The notes under the pieces were generated by a model that had not been told where the DNA came from, ran no database searches, and worked only from the letters and a program-made list of their open reading frames with translations. Position numbers and translations under genes: made by a program. Positions 11,648 through 24,596 of a stretch of DNA of 64,000 nucleotides are shown piece after piece (within the stretch, counting starts at the first letter, position 1; the number at the start of each line of letters is the position of its first letter). Source of the DNA: Styela clava (Eukaryota; Chordata; Ascidiacea; Stolidobranchia; Styelidae); assembly GCF_964204865.1 (NCBI RefSeq), contig NC_135257.1, positions 3,100,001-3,164,000 on the forward strand. The letters are read 5' to 3'.

Positions 11648-12734
11648 CAAGCCGAAATAATGAAGAACATTATGAGAAGACAATGATCTCAATTGAAATT
11701 CAGTTGAACTATGGTAACGGACTCTGGAAACGTTAAAATCATGAATATGGACTGTATTGAACATCGATCGAAATGAACTCTTTTAGAACATGATATATGT
11801 TCGAGGTGAAAAACCTAATCAAAAACGAACTGTTGAAAACAATGAACAATATATGGACTGTTTTACGGTAAATTACGCGCTCTATTCCAAACAATAGAGA
11901 TATTTTCGCGCATATCTAAAGGATACACAGATCAGGAGCATGTAATTCTACAATTTGTTTCATGATTTGCAGGTTTTTCTTCTCATTGAGACAGACATTT
12001 TTCATTCTTCCACTATTACTAAGGTAAAGTACTTCTTTTTCTCCTTATATATACATGGCGTTTCATTCGATTTTCAATTTTTATAAATTAATTAATGGTA
12101 AAACTTTGAATATTCTAATTTCAAATACCTTTTAGAGATTTATATTATTAAATATTTGTGGTTAACATTCATTTTCGATTAAATAGATTTCGTTATTATC
12201 AAAATGCTCTCTAAAAGTAGATTCGAGCGAGTCATACTTTTAATTATTTACAAAGCCGTCATATAGAACGGTGAAATAATAAGCTCGTTAAACAAAAATT
12301 GTATCCAAAAGCGTTATTTTTTCAAAAAAGCCCTGAGATGGCATAAACTTAAAAATGCGTTTTTTCTTCCCGACATGGGACAAGCATATATTGACCAACT
12401 AGGTCTACAAAATCGTAACAATGCGATAATGCGAGCATTGAGTATTTTAGCGTAGCGAAATACATTAAATTGAAAATATGTTTTAACCGTCCAAACCAAA
12501 ATTTTTCAAATAAAAATACGCCATCCTTCTGTAATTCTACTTTACAACCATTACTCTTTCTATAAACTCTTCTTTATTTCAATGTCGTGTCTCATTGTAG
12601 ATCATATACATGCAAATATTTTTTTTGACCTATATCATTAATTTTAGCATTGTGTATTGTATTTTTCTATTTATTTTCAATTTATTAGAGGGTGCCAAAT
12701 CTTTAAACTTCCAGTTAGTAAGATGGGGAGATAA
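11648..12734. other. Spacer between the 558-bp repeats, no gene seen
   Basis: AT-rich sequence with no convincing exon, terminal repeat or RNA gene. It completes the 1,380-bp interval separating the two direct repeat copies. Confidence 0.45.
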
Positions 12735-13292
12735 TATAGCAACTAACCCCCAAATGTACCCCATTTCATGTTGAAATCATCATGACAAAGTTAATTTTTC
12801 CCAAAATTCGAACAAAGACTTTCGTAGGAATTAAATTACACCAGTTTTAAGAACATAACAGGTTCCATCCAGTCATTATCAAATTAAAATCTATATTCTC
12901 AAGACCTTTGGCACTGATTGAAATAATTATATCTAAGTTCCCATCCGTACGATGTACATAATTACCCTTATTGAGATAATAGGAATTTCTGGTTATAACG
13001 TAAATCACGAGCTCACGTTTACAGCATTTAATTAGATTTATGATCGACGTATAAATACGACTCCGATATCTTTCGATAGAAAGAAGACGATGTAAACCAT
13101 TCAAAGCGAGTGTGGATAAATGTTTTAAGATTTGTATTCTGTGTGTTGTGGAAATTTACAAATAAAAACATATAGAGATTTTTAACGCATCTTCATTCAC
13201 GTGGGCGTTGAAGCTGAAGAGTGAACGGGTGACTTGCAAGTCAGAGACAATCTACGAAATAGCAATATACGGTAACATCACATTCATTTACC
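12735..13292 (+). repeat. 558-bp direct repeat, copy 2
   Basis: Second copy of the block at 10797-11354. It ends only 11 bp before the stop codon of the minus-strand gene at 13304-15491, so that gene's 3' UTR must start inside this repeat. Near-perfect identity implies recent duplication or gene conversion. Confidence 0.85.
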
Positions 13293-13303
13293 AATAATAC
13301 ATG

Positions 13304-15491
13304 CTATATTACAACCGTCTGACATGCAGAAATAATAGCGAGCTTTGGCTTCCGTTCACCCGTATATTGGTTCACAGGTCTATCAATTAGAAAAGTTCTT
13401 CTGCTCGATTGAAAATGCGGGAAAGAATTGCTGTCTTTTTTGAAAATCGTAGTCTTTGCCATTGCAGATGATAAAATTGTATTTTGCCTATCTTGATCTT
13501 CATTGTTTTTTATTATTGCTTCATTAGCAGTGGGAAAACACTTTTTACTTGACAAAGACAAAGGTGTTCTGAGACGATTTCTTCCGACTGGAGTGTATAT
13601 TTCATGCAAGTACCTTCTCATAGATGGGTTATATCCCAGGTATTTCAGAGTTTTCCAGGGAATTGCTCGTTTTTCATTTAAATCGGGCTTTTCTGATTCT
13701 TTCCACTTGCTGACTTGCTTCATAATGTTGTTTTTATCATTGGATAGAAGTGGCGCTTTAGGCGTGCAAACACTTCGCGGAAATGGGCAAATGTCGCACA
13801 CACCCATTGTACTTGGATTTGTGACATTCGACGATGTTGATATTCTTGAATAACCACTACCCATCGAACTAGATGTCCCGTGAGAAAAGGCCGAACTACG
13901 TCGAACAAGCGGTATAGAGGACTCGCTATTACAGTGTGGCAGTTTTATTGAGGACTGAGATGACGGTGTCACAGACGAAATTCGAGTAACCACGTGATCC
14001 TCTGGGATAATTATTTCCACAACAGGACAGTGTTCTTGCCTGGCAACGTCAGTTTGAGACTGAGTTTTCAATCCCAAAAAATGTCGTCCAATGTATTGAT
14101 CAACAAAGCAGTCTACCTTGGTTGAAATACCTAATAGTAAACGGCAAGACAGTTTCACAAAATTACAAAAACTGAAATTTCGTTTGCGTTTTTTTTTCAC
14201 AATAAAATTGAAGTCCATACCGGCAGAGTCGCATTTGCTCATATCAAATAGAATTTTTTCTTCATTTGACTTTTTTGTTTGCTGCTCTTGACATTGTTCA
14301 TTTCTGTGAACTGTTGAATTTACTCTGAATAAATTGGTTTATGATAGACAGAAAAATACTCATATCTAAGCTCATTCTATCTAATCACTTAGTTTTGAAG
14401 TAATTCGAATTGATATTAATAATTACCCGTTTTCATTATTTTCCGGGATTTTCTTTTTCCTCGTTAAAGTAATACTGAAAAATAAATTGATATGTAATAT
14501 ACTGAAAAAGTGCAAATCTGATTCTATTTCAACATATTCCCGATTACTACGACAACTATTCTCAATTTGGCATTGTCATTCACGTCCATGTGCATGACCC
14601 ACCAGCTTTTCAGCAATGCCCTGGATTTTCCATTCAAGTTATAGTATATGCAGCCATCTACTAACACAAGTTTTTGATAAGAAAAAATGCATTAAAAATA
14701 ACTTTAAAAATGCGATGCGAGTCAAATACAAAATCTCACCGTTGTCCAGGGAACCTTTGCAATGTTTCATAAGCAGCCTCAACATCTTTTAATGTGTAGG
14801 GTTCATGGCATGCACAACTTCTGTATTCCGATATAAATTGAATTCTCATAGCTCGATATTCTCGAATATATTCTGCGATTTCAGAATGGAACTTGAATGA
14901 TCCTGCAACCAGTTTACAAACGTTACGTTAATCAAACGCATGATTTGTCAAAAATAATAGATGAGAATTGTATGTAGCTTTGCAGATCATAAATAGCCGA
15001 GTCTCACATGCCGAAAAAAAACCGAAGTAAATTGCCGAAAACATGGAAACGTGACAGCTGGAGCTATAAAAATGAGAGGAAAGTTGCAGCAACCAGTGGG
15101 TGCAGATATATATGCTCTATATACTCTATAGTTCTTGAATCAATTTCAATTTTTAATTAATTAATATAAACGTACTCCACTCTTGGACATTTCAGAATTA
15201 AAATTGGAAAACACTCAAAGAAGCAGAAAAAAAGTAAATTGCATGAGCTCACTCACCACGGCGGAGTTTTTTAGCATTTGTAGTGTGCGTTTTAACTTTA
15301 GATGCTTTCCTTGCCGTTGTATCACCTTGTCGCTTTGAACGTTTTCTCCAAGAAAAAGTTTCCCAGGGAGAAAATTCAGGCGGCCAATTATCTTGAGGAT
15401 GCCAATCCAAACCCAGTAATATCCAATTGAGACGATTGTTACTTGTGAATTGATTGTTACCACACATACTATACCCGTTCATCATCACCAT
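13304..15491 (-). CDS. Unrecognised four-exon gene, 488-residue protein
   Basis: Function unknown. Coding exons in transcript order: 15491-15257 (exon reaches 15500), 14902-14740, 14474-14427, 14324-13304; phases 1, 2 and 2 match at every junction and give 489 codons including stop. The start is the first ATG of the first recognised exon (context GCAATGG). An acceptor-like CATAACAG lies just upstream, so more 5' exons are possible. The N-terminal part is dense and looks conserved: NWILLGLDWHPQDNWPPEF, then YIREYRAMRIQFISEYRSC and AAYETLQRFPGQR. The last exon is Ser-rich and mostly disordered, with a VCDICPFPRS motif and a basic patch VKKKRKR. No signal peptide or clear membrane span is seen. 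The 48-nt third exon is the least certain part: skipping it also keeps frame. Confidence 0.72.
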
Positions 15492-15738
15492 TGCTTCATA
15501 CTGTTATGAAAGTGTTAACTATAGGTAAAGCTTTTAAAAACATTTCATCTGAAGTTGTGCAATACTCAGGATTCAAGAGCAGGAAACAGTGAACATTTTA
15601 TGATTTCCATCTTGCCTTCTTTTTATTTCCAGGAACCTAAACGTTACAATTACAATATCGAAATTAGCAGCACGAAAAGATTGAAGCTTACGGCTAACAA
15701 CATATGATAATAATTTTGCATGACTATATACTCTTTAG

Positions 15739-16091
15739 CAGGGGTGGGCATGGTTTTTGGAAAAGGGGCCAAAAAAAATTTTACCCATCTAGACTGGCGG
15801 GCCATGTATGACGTAAAAAGTTACCTTTTATGAACAATATTCACAGTGTTACAAAAGCAGCTTTGCGCAGTGGCGGTATCGTAACCAATGAGGTTTATCC
15901 GAGGTGCGAATATTGCTAGTTGAAAACAGTGGAAAACAATAGGCCTCGTGCCAAAACTGAACTTCCTCGAGCTATTCTTAACTAAAACATCAAAATTTGG
16001 TTTCAGTTTGGATGTGGCAGCGTCAGGCGGGCCAGATTGAATCACCCAACGGGTCGTATTTGATCCGCGGGCCGTACTTTGCCCATGTCTG
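15739..16091 (+). mobile_element. hAT-like non-autonomous element (353 bp)
   Basis: Termini read CAGGGGTGGGCA on the left and TGCCCATGTCTG on the right, an imperfect terminal inverted repeat of hAT type. The flanking octamers CTCTTTAG and CTCTAAAT match at five of eight positions, consistent with a decayed 8-bp target duplication. The interior is non-coding. A related sequence occurs near 33960-34250 (shared block AAAACATCAAATTTTAGTTT or close variant). Confidence 0.6.
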
Positions 16092-18178
16092 CTCTAAATC
16101 GAATATAACCTAGCTAGAGCATGCCTCGAGTAGGGTTTTGATTTTTATCAATTCTAAAAAAAAACATCAATTTTTTTTTCTATATTTTTTATTGAAATAC
16201 CCCTTGCATCGCGCTAAACTACGCCAAAACGTTGCGTTCTGGCAGCTGCATACGCTGCCGAAATTATAATTTCAAAAATGTGGGTAAAAATTCTTGTTTT
16301 TACTTTTATTTCCATTGCGTACGTTTTTCGCCACGGTGGTATCTACACCAAAGTCATAAGATTTCAGCCGGATTGTTTATCCGAGATACCAGAGAGAGGT
16401 TTTGGGAAAGAAAAATCATGAAACTTAACTCACTAGCCTACTACAAAATTAATTGGATCAAGGGCATCCTTCGGCAAAACGAGTGCGTTACGATAATGAA
16501 GAATAAACTTACATCGGCGGCAATATACTGATTTAAACGATGAGACGCGCTAGGGTAGGCCCTGCTAATTGTAAGTCCTCTGGTGCAAAGACGCTATAAC
16601 TAATCTGTTATGACGCGATAATAAGGATTTCGAGTTTGTGTATTGACATTTTTCTCATAAAATAAAGGCATTATTACGGTTAATTTAGGCTTAGCATACT
16701 TTGTTCTCAAGGTTGAAGTGATGGGGTTTTCAAAGTTATACAAACTGATTCATTAGATCACATTTCAATTTTCGCAAGGTGGTTTTGTCGCAAGGTCATT
16801 CACGTAATTGCTTATCGGTTACGTATTACTGCGCCTACCACGTTTGCGGTCGCACTGAACTACATACAGCTTGAGAAGGTGTGTATGTGCCTAGTCGATA
16901 GTTGTGGCGTTTCGAAGGATTTATTGCAAATAAGAAGCGCTTGGCAAGTTTTTACATCCTTTTTCCTTCAACCTATTTAATACAAAAAAATCAAATAGTA
17001 CAGCCGTTTTGAAAAATACAGGCGAAAAACACTTGATTTAAACATTTGTTTTAAGAGAATTCTTTTTGAACAAATCCCTACCCTCGACTCAAGACTAAAC
17101 TACTGGTAAAAATTAATAAAACTCATTTTGTAAATTCTATCCAAACTTGACCTAACTTTTAGCTCGCACTATATACAATACTATTGTATCCATGGAAAAT
17201 ATCATGAATATATACAGTATATTCTTTCGCATACTCAAGGCAAAATATCTACACTGTTCAACGCTTTTGAATTAATAATAAGTTTTAATATCGATTTGAT
17301 GCCTAAATAAATAATCTTCATCGCAAATAAAGGTGAGATAATGTTATATGATATTTTAGTGTAATTGATCGCTTGTTCGACACTAAAAGTCGACGCCGAT
17401 TTCTTTATGATGAACAATACAATAATGACACGTATGTTGTTGTCTCTGTAAATCTCATCGGTCATACTAACATAAATTCAGTGGAATTCTTCTGACTGTA
17501 ATATTTATATATCATAAATTGATGTATGTACGGAACTGTTCGGTAATCCTACAGTGGGCTTTTGAACTTTCACGGTATTTACATTGTAGGTCTGTGGCAT
17601 TGTCAGCACAAGGTATTGTAAATATTGTATACTTGTATATTATATGGAATACACGAAAATCAATTCATAAAATCTGTTGTAAACGAAATTGCCTTTATTG
17701 GATGTGGTCAATGACTGAATATACAATTCCTAATGCCTGCTTAGGTCTACTTCAACAACGTGGCCAATATCCGAGGGCTTTGACACTATACTTTCGGCTT
17801 CTCTCGTGCTACTAGCCCGAGACGAGCGGTGGAAAAAAATGACCTATTGTCGGTTATATCATGGGTCGTCAACGATGGGGTCGCGAATGATTCAAATGTG
17901 AATGATTTTTAATCCGTGTATCTTTGATTGACAACTTTATATCGTCATCTCATAATGTTAGCTATGGCACTTTGATTGCCCTTTATATTCCCCCGCTCTA
18001 CCCCCTTCAAAAAGTAAACATGCTAATTTAAAGTAATTGAACAGTTTTTTACCCTAATAATGCGAAAAAAATCGATATACTATATATAGGCTATCTTTTG
18101 AAATGACCGGGCCCTGATGAGGAGTAGGGATTGTTCCAATCTCCATTTGAACAACCCAGTTTTAAAAGAACAGTAGAG
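16092..18178. other. Intergenic DNA, no gene seen
   Basis: AT-rich sequence without a credible exon. Open frames such as 16232-16531 and 17519-17815 lack coding texture and splice context. A fragment resembling transposon ends (GGGGTCGCGAATGATT) lies near 17878. Confidence 0.45.
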
Positions 18179-18200
18179 GTGTTAAATGGGACGGACTAAA

Positions 18201-21200
18201 AGTAGGCACTTGCAAATTAGGCACTTTTTTAGGCACTTATTTAGGCACTTTGGAAAAAAAGTAAAAAGGGCGTAATACCTTTTAAAAACATAAATAATTA
18301 GTGAAAAATGGTCAAATTAAATGTTGAAAACGCAAATTGCAACGGGCAAACTCAATAACAACATTTAAAACGTAGTATTAAAGGATGTCGCACGCGCTTG
18401 GTCACCACATATGCTAGGCACATATTTAGACACTTCGAAAAATAAAGAAAATGGCAATTATCACTAATAAAAGACAGAGACATAAACATATTACCCACAC
18501 TGATTAGCCTGGGTAAATATCCAATAGATGCACTTGAGTATAGTACTGGAATTTAGAAATAATAAATTGTTACCGGTAGGCACTTATTTAGGCACTTCGG
18601 AAAAAAGGTGAAATGGACGTAGTAACTCCTAAAAAGGTAATGAATTAGTTCAAAATATTTAAATTAAATGTTGAACGCAAAAATTGCAACAGGTAAATCA
18701 AATAACGATTTTTAAAACGTAATATTAAAGGGAGACGCACGCGCTTTGTCACCACATATGCTAGGCACATATTTAGACACTTCGAAAAATAAAGAAAATG
18801 GCAATTATCACTAATAAAAGACAGAGAACTAAAAATATTACCCACACTGATTAGCCTGGGTGAATATCCAATAGATGCACTTGAGTATAGTACTGGAATT
18901 TAGAAATAATAAATTGTTAGCGGTAGGCACTTTTTTAGGCACTTCGAAAAAAAAAGTAAAAAGGGCGTAATACCTTTTAAAAACATAATTAATTAGTTAA
19001 AAATGATCAAATTAAATGTTGAAAACGCAAATTGCAATGGGCAAACTCAATAACAATATTTAAAACGTAGTATTAAAGGATGTCGCACGCGCTTGGTCAC
19101 CACATATGCTAGGCACATATTTAGACACTTCGAAAAATAAAGAAAATGGCAATTATCACTAATAAAAGACAGAGACATAAACATATTACCCACACTGATT
19201 AGCCTGGGTAAATATCCAATAGATGCACTTGAGTCTAGTACTGGAATTTAGAAATAATAAATTGTTACCGGTAGGCACTTATTTAGGCACTTCGGAAAAA
19301 AGGTGAAATGGACGTAGTAACTCCTAAAAAGGTAATGAATTAGTTCAAAATATTTAAATTAAATGTTGAACGCAAAAATTGCAACAGGTAAATCAAATAA
19401 CGATTTTTAAAACGTAATATTAAAGGGAGACGCACGCGCTTTGTCACCACATATGCTGGGCACATATTTAGACACTTCGAAAAATAAAGAAAATGGCAAT
19501 TATCACTAATAAAAGACAGAGAAATAAAAATATTACCCACACTGATTAACCTGGGTGAATATCCAATAGATGCACTTGAGTCTAGTACTGGAATTTAGAA
19601 ATAATAAATTGTTACCGGTAGGCACTTATTTAGGCACTTCGGAAAAAAGGTGAAATGGACGTAGTAACTCCTAAAAAGTTAATGAATTAGTTCAAAATAT
19701 TTAAATTAAATGTTGAACGCGAAAATTGCAACAGGTAAATCAAATAACGATTTTTAAAACGTAATATTAAAGGGAGACGCACGCGCTTTGTCACCACATA
19801 TGCTGGGCACATATTTAGACACTTCGAAAAATGAAGAAAATAGCAATTATCACTAATAAAAGACAGAGAAATAAAAATATTACCCACACTGATTAGCCTG
19901 GGTGAATATCCAATAGATGCACTTGAGTATAGTACTGGAATTTAGAAATAATAAATTGTTAGCGGTAGGCACTTTTTAGGCACTTATTTAGGAACTTCGA
20001 AAAAAAAAGTAAAAAGAGCGTAATACCTTTTAAAAACATAATTAATTAGTTAAAAAGGGTCAAATTAAATGTTGAAAACGCAAATTGCAACTGGCAAACT
20101 CAATAACAATATTTAAAACGTAGTATTAAAGGATGTCGCACGCGCTTGGTCACCACATATGCTAGGCACATATTTAGACACTTCGAAAAATAAAGAAAAT
20201 GGCAATTATCACTAATAAAAGACAGAGACATAAACATATTACCCACACTGATTAGCCTGGGTAAATATCCAATAGATGCACTTGAGTATAGTACTGGAAT
20301 TTAGAAATAATAAATTGTTACCGGTAGGCACTTATTTAGGCACTTCGGAAAAAAGGTGAAATGGACGTAGTAACTCCTAAAAAGGTAATGAATTAGTTCA
20401 AAATATTTAAATTAAATGTTGAACGCAAAAATTGCAACAGGTAAATCAAATAACGATTTTTAAAACGTAATATTAAAGGGAGACGCACGCGCTTTGTCAC
20501 CACATATGCTAGGCACATATTTAGACACTTCGAAAAATAAAGAAAATGGCAATTATCACTAATAAAAGACAGAGAACTAAAAATATTACCCACACTGATT
20601 AGCCTGGGTGAATATCCAATAGATGCACTTGAGTATAGTACTGGAATTTAGAAATAATAAATTGTTAGCGGTAGGCACTTTTTTAGGCACTTCGAAAAAA
20701 AAAGTAAAAAGGGCGTAATACCTTTTAAAAACATAATTAATTAGTTAAAAATGATCAAATTAAATGTTGAAAACGCAAATTGCAATGGGCAAACTCAATA
20801 ACAATATTTAAAACGTAGTATTAAAGGATGTCGCACGCGCTTGGTCACCACATATGCTAGGCACATATTTAGACACTTCGAAAAATAAAGAAAATGGCAA
20901 TTATCACTAATAAAAGACAGAGACATAAACATATTACCCACACTGATTAGCCTGGGTAAATATCCAATAGATGCACTTGAGTCTAGTACTGGAATTTAGA
21001 AATAATAAATTGTTACCGGTAGGCACTTATTTAGGCACTTCGGAAAAAAGGTGAAATGGACGTAGTAACTCCTAAAAAGGTAATGAATTAGTTCAAAATA
21101 TTTAAATTAAATGTTGAACGCAAAAATTGCAACAGGTAAATCAAATAACGATTTTTAAAACGTAATATTAAAGGGAGACGCACGCGCTTTGTCACCACAT

Positions 21201-22050
21201 ATGCTGGGCACATATTTAGACACTTCGAAAAATAAAGAAAATGGCAATTATCACTAATAAAAGACAGAGAAATAAAAATATTACCCACACTGATTAACCT
21301 GGGTGAATATCCAATAGATGCACTTGAGTCTAGTACTGGAATTTAGAAATAATAAATTGTTACCGGTAGGCACTTATTTAGGCACTTCGGAAAAAAGGTG
21401 AAATGGACGTAGTAACTCCTAAAAAGTTAATGAATTAGTTCAAAATATTTAAATTAAATGTTGAACGCGAAAATTGCAACAGGTAAATCAAATAACGATT
21501 TTTAAAACGTAATATTAAAGGGAGACGCACGCGCTTTGTCACCACATATGCTGGGCACATATTTAGACACTTCGAAAAAAGAAGAAAATAGCAATTATCA
21601 CTAATAAAAGACAGAGAAATAAAAATATTACCCACACTGATTAGCCTGGGTGAATATCCAATAGATGCACTTGAGTATAGTACTGGAATTTAGAAATAAT
21701 AAATTGTTAGCGGTAGGCACTTTTTAGGCACTTATTTAGGCACTTCGAAAAAAAAAGTAAAAAGAGCGTAATACCTTTTAAAAACATAATTAATTAGTTA
21801 AAAAGGGTCAAATTAAATGTTGAAAACGCAAATTGCAACTGGCAAACTCAATAACAATATTCAAAACGTAGTATTAAAGGATGTCGCACGCGCTTGGTCA
21901 CCACATATGCTAGGCACATATTTAGACACTTCGAAAAATAAAGAAAATGGCAATTATCACTAATAAAAGACAGAGAAATAAAAATATTACTCACACTGAT
22001 TAGCCTGGGTAAATATCCAATAGATGCACTTGAGTCTAGTACTGGAATTT
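18201..22050 (+). repeat. Higher-order tandem array of ~347-bp monomers
   Basis: Monomer starts (GGTAGGCACTT or close) fall near 18201, 18576, 18923, 19271, 19618, 19964, 20324, 20671, 21019, 21366 and 21713. Two types are visible: A with GGGCGTAATACC and B with GGACGTAGTAACTCC. The order is ABABB, ABABB, A. The five-monomer block therefore repeats with a 1,748-bp period and the two blocks are almost identical. Each B monomer contains the same 66-codon minus-strand frame, an artefact of repetition. Collapse or duplication in assembly cannot be excluded. Confidence 0.85.
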
Positions 22051-23226
22051 ATTAAGTTATTATTTATTTATTTACTAAAAGTTATTACGCCCATTTTACG
22101 CATTTTTAGAAGTGTCTAAATAAGTGACAAAAAAGTGACTACCGGTAACAATTTATTATTCTCAAATATCACTACTAGACTCAAGAGCATTCATCGGATA
22201 TTCAAATAGGCCAATTAATTTGACTAATATTTTTATTTTCTGTATTTTTATTCATGATAATTACCATTTTGTTTATATTTCGAAGTGTCTAAATATGTGC
22301 CTAGCATATGTGGTGACAGAGCGCGTGCGTCTCCCTTTAATACTATGTTTTAAAAATCGTTATTGTGTTTACCTGTTGCAATTTCCGCGTTCAACATTTA
22401 ATTTGACAATTTCCAACTAATTAATTATCATTTTAAAAGTTATTACGCCCATTTCACCTTTTTTTTTGAAGTGCCTAAAAAAGTGCCTACCGCTAACAAT
22501 TTGTTATTTCTAAATTCCAGTACTATACTCAAGTGTATCTATTGGATATTCACCCAGGCTAATCAGTGTGGGTAATATTTTTATTTCTCTGTCTTTTATT
22601 AGTGATAATTGCCATTTTCTTTATTTTTCGAAGTGTCTAAATATGTGCCTAGCATATGTGGTGACAAAGAGCGTGCGTCTCCCTTTAATACTACGTTTTA
22701 AAAATCGTTATTGGATTTACCTGTTGCAATTTTCGCGTTCAACATTTAATTTAAATATTTTGAACTAATTCATTACCTTTTTAGGAGTTACTACGTCCAT
22801 TTCACCTTTTTTCCGAAGTGCCTAAATAAGTGCCTACCGGTAACAATTTATTATTTCTAAATTCCAGTACTAGACTCATGTGCATCTATTGGATATTTAC
22901 CCAGGCTAATCAGTGTGGGTAATATGTTTATGTCTCCGTCTTTTATTAGTGATAATTGCCATTTTCTTTATTTTTCGAAGTGTCTAAATATGTGCCTAGC
23001 ATATGTGGTGACCAAGCGCGTGCGACATCCTTTAATACTACGTTTTAAATATTGTTATTGAGTTTGCCCGTTGCAATTTGCGTTTTCAACATTCAATTTG
23101 ACCATTTTTAACTAATTAATTATGTTTTTAAAAGGTATTACACCTTTTTTACTTTTTTTTTCGAAGTGCCTAAATAAGTGCCTAAAAAAGTGCCTAATTT
23201 GCAAGTGCCTACTTTTAGTCCGTCCC
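22051..23226 (-). repeat. Inverted right arm of the foldback element
   Basis: From about 22051 the monomers appear as reverse complements of the left arm, with junctions near 22470, 22825 and 23170. The inner monomer (22080-22440) is the most diverged and the outer one nearest the end is closest to its left-arm partner. The arm point is an AT-rich spacer around 22050-22075. Confidence 0.8.
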
Positions 23227-23235
23227 GTGTTAAAT

Positions 23236-24469
23236 CGACCAAAATTATACGAAAAAGTAGAGAGTCAGGTTAGCTGGAGCCCCCGTTGAGGAGAGAAGCA
23301 GTTAAGTCAGTGATGCCACAAATCGCCTAAAAGAACGTCGAAATTTTTTTGGGCGAGGGCATTTTTCGAACTGATTGGAGAGGCGCTAATGCCTGATTCG
23401 CTAATTGGAAAGGCGCTAACGCTAGTTAACATTGAGTAGTATTTTGTGACTGGCAATATTTCAGTAGTTTATTGAAGATACTCTGTTATTTGTATAATGA
23501 CATGTTACATTTAAAATATCAATAATTGAGCGTCGCTGACTCGACTACCTCTTTTATTGCTATGAATCATACCTACATTTTTGTCATGATGTTTTATGTC
23601 ATTATAAACCTTTCAAATCAGTTTGTGCTTTAATAACGTACATTGATTCTTGCATGATGGAAATGAAATATCTTACTCTGTAGTTAATATAGGACCTACC
23701 CAGACGATTTTAATTTTAAAGATGATGAGACTCGGGATGGTTAGGCCTACCAGTGTCAATTTGATTTTATTCAAAATACTAGGAAAACGTTACATGGGAT
23801 GGTAGCTGTACGTGAAACTCAATTACTGTATTGGAATTATAGCACAGAGCTGTTTTTGGTCTTCTGTGGGAACAAGTTTAGTTTGAACGTGACATTACTA
23901 TGGAATCATTATATACTGGTACTCTACAAAAGAGTGACAAATTGGCACAACAGTCGTCAAGATTTGCTCGTTTCTCTCTTTGAGAATCAAGCTTAGAACG
24001 GTTACACAGGAAACAGACTTTTCCGGGACTTTTCTATAGCATAGGTCTAGGATACTGCATGTATTTTAGTGTGATAAGTAAAGGCGCCCGAATGGTTTTT
24101 CGTGTTAATGAGGTTTCAGTCATGTATTTACAACTGTGTGTGTTTACGCGTTCCAGAGCAGGTTCCCGAGCTTTCTGTTAGCATTTTACCCTCATAGTTG
24201 GGTGCACTCACTTAGATTACTCCGCTTATCTTACCTGTGAGCCTTATAGTCATCGATACCCTAACAACGCGTCTATAGTTCTTATGATAACATTACAGGG
24301 CACATTTGAGTTTCTGATTTAGGTCTTGACACTTGTGAAATACGGTAAATTGCCCTATACTGTTGTATTACATATATATGGCGTTAATTGAAAGTGATTT
24401 ACTCGCATTTTTTTTGGAACCGAGATAGATTCAAAGTAATTTCCACTAACGATCAACAATGATTACTCA
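23236..24469. other. Intergenic DNA, no gene seen
   Basis: No exon, RNA gene or clear transposon end was recognised between the foldback element and the MITE fragment near 24470. Confidence 0.4.
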
Positions 24470-24530
24470 GGTTGTGTACCAGGTTGGGGTTCAGGATATG
24501 CGACATCTTGGTGCGCATACTTCAGGAGTA
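24470..24530 (+). mobile_element. Half copy of the short TIR element (MITE family M1)
   Basis: Contains the right half of the 104-bp element found intact at 44776-44879: a GTGTACCAGGTTGGGGTTCA core followed by CGACATCTTGGTGCGCATAC and TTCAGGAG. The left inverted repeat is missing. Confidence 0.6.
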
Positions 24531-24596
24531 CCTTTTTTGGCATTTCTGTAACCACCTACACGCTGGGCACAAACAAATGCTAATATTTACAAATGA

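Larger units (their letters stand above)
18188..23226. mobile_element. Foldback transposon with satellite-like arms (5,039 bp)
   Basis: The two ends are inverted copies: left GGGACGGACTAAAAGTAGGC, right ending GCCTACTTTTAGTCCGTCCC. The element is flanked on both sides by the same 9-mer GTGTTAAAT (18179-18187 and 23227-23235). A 9-bp target duplication with GGG termini fits the Mutator (MULE) superfamily; this assignment is inferred. The interior has no transposase. The left arm (to about 22050) holds about 11 direct monomers of ~347 bp, and the right arm holds about 3.3 monomers in the opposite orientation. Monomers carry repeated AGGCACTT motifs at their junctions. Confidence 0.88.

Noticed and set aside
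10909-13104. Two identical 85-residue minus-strand frames
   Set aside because: They lie in the two copies of the 558-bp repeat, have no recognisable protein features, and are explained by the duplication.
10797-13292. LTR retrotransposon interpretation of the 558-bp repeats
   Set aside because: The repeats do not start TG or end CA, no primer-binding site or polypurine tract is evident, and the 1.38-kb interior has no gag or pol.
13503-13853. 116-residue plus-strand frame
   Set aside because: It is antisense to the last exon of the minus-strand 488-residue gene, which has consistent splice phases; this frame has none.
16232-17815. Plus-strand frames of 98-99 residues
   Set aside because: Composition matches random AT-rich sequence; no splice partners or recognisable motifs.
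18645-22768. Eight almost identical 66-residue open frames (six minus, two plus)
   Set aside because: Each sits at the same place in the ~347-bp monomer of the foldback element and flips strand with the arm. They reflect repetition, not a gene family; no splice or start context supports them.
18188-23226. CRISPR-like array
   Set aside because: The repeat unit is hundreds of bases long with no unique spacers, and the genome is eukaryotic.
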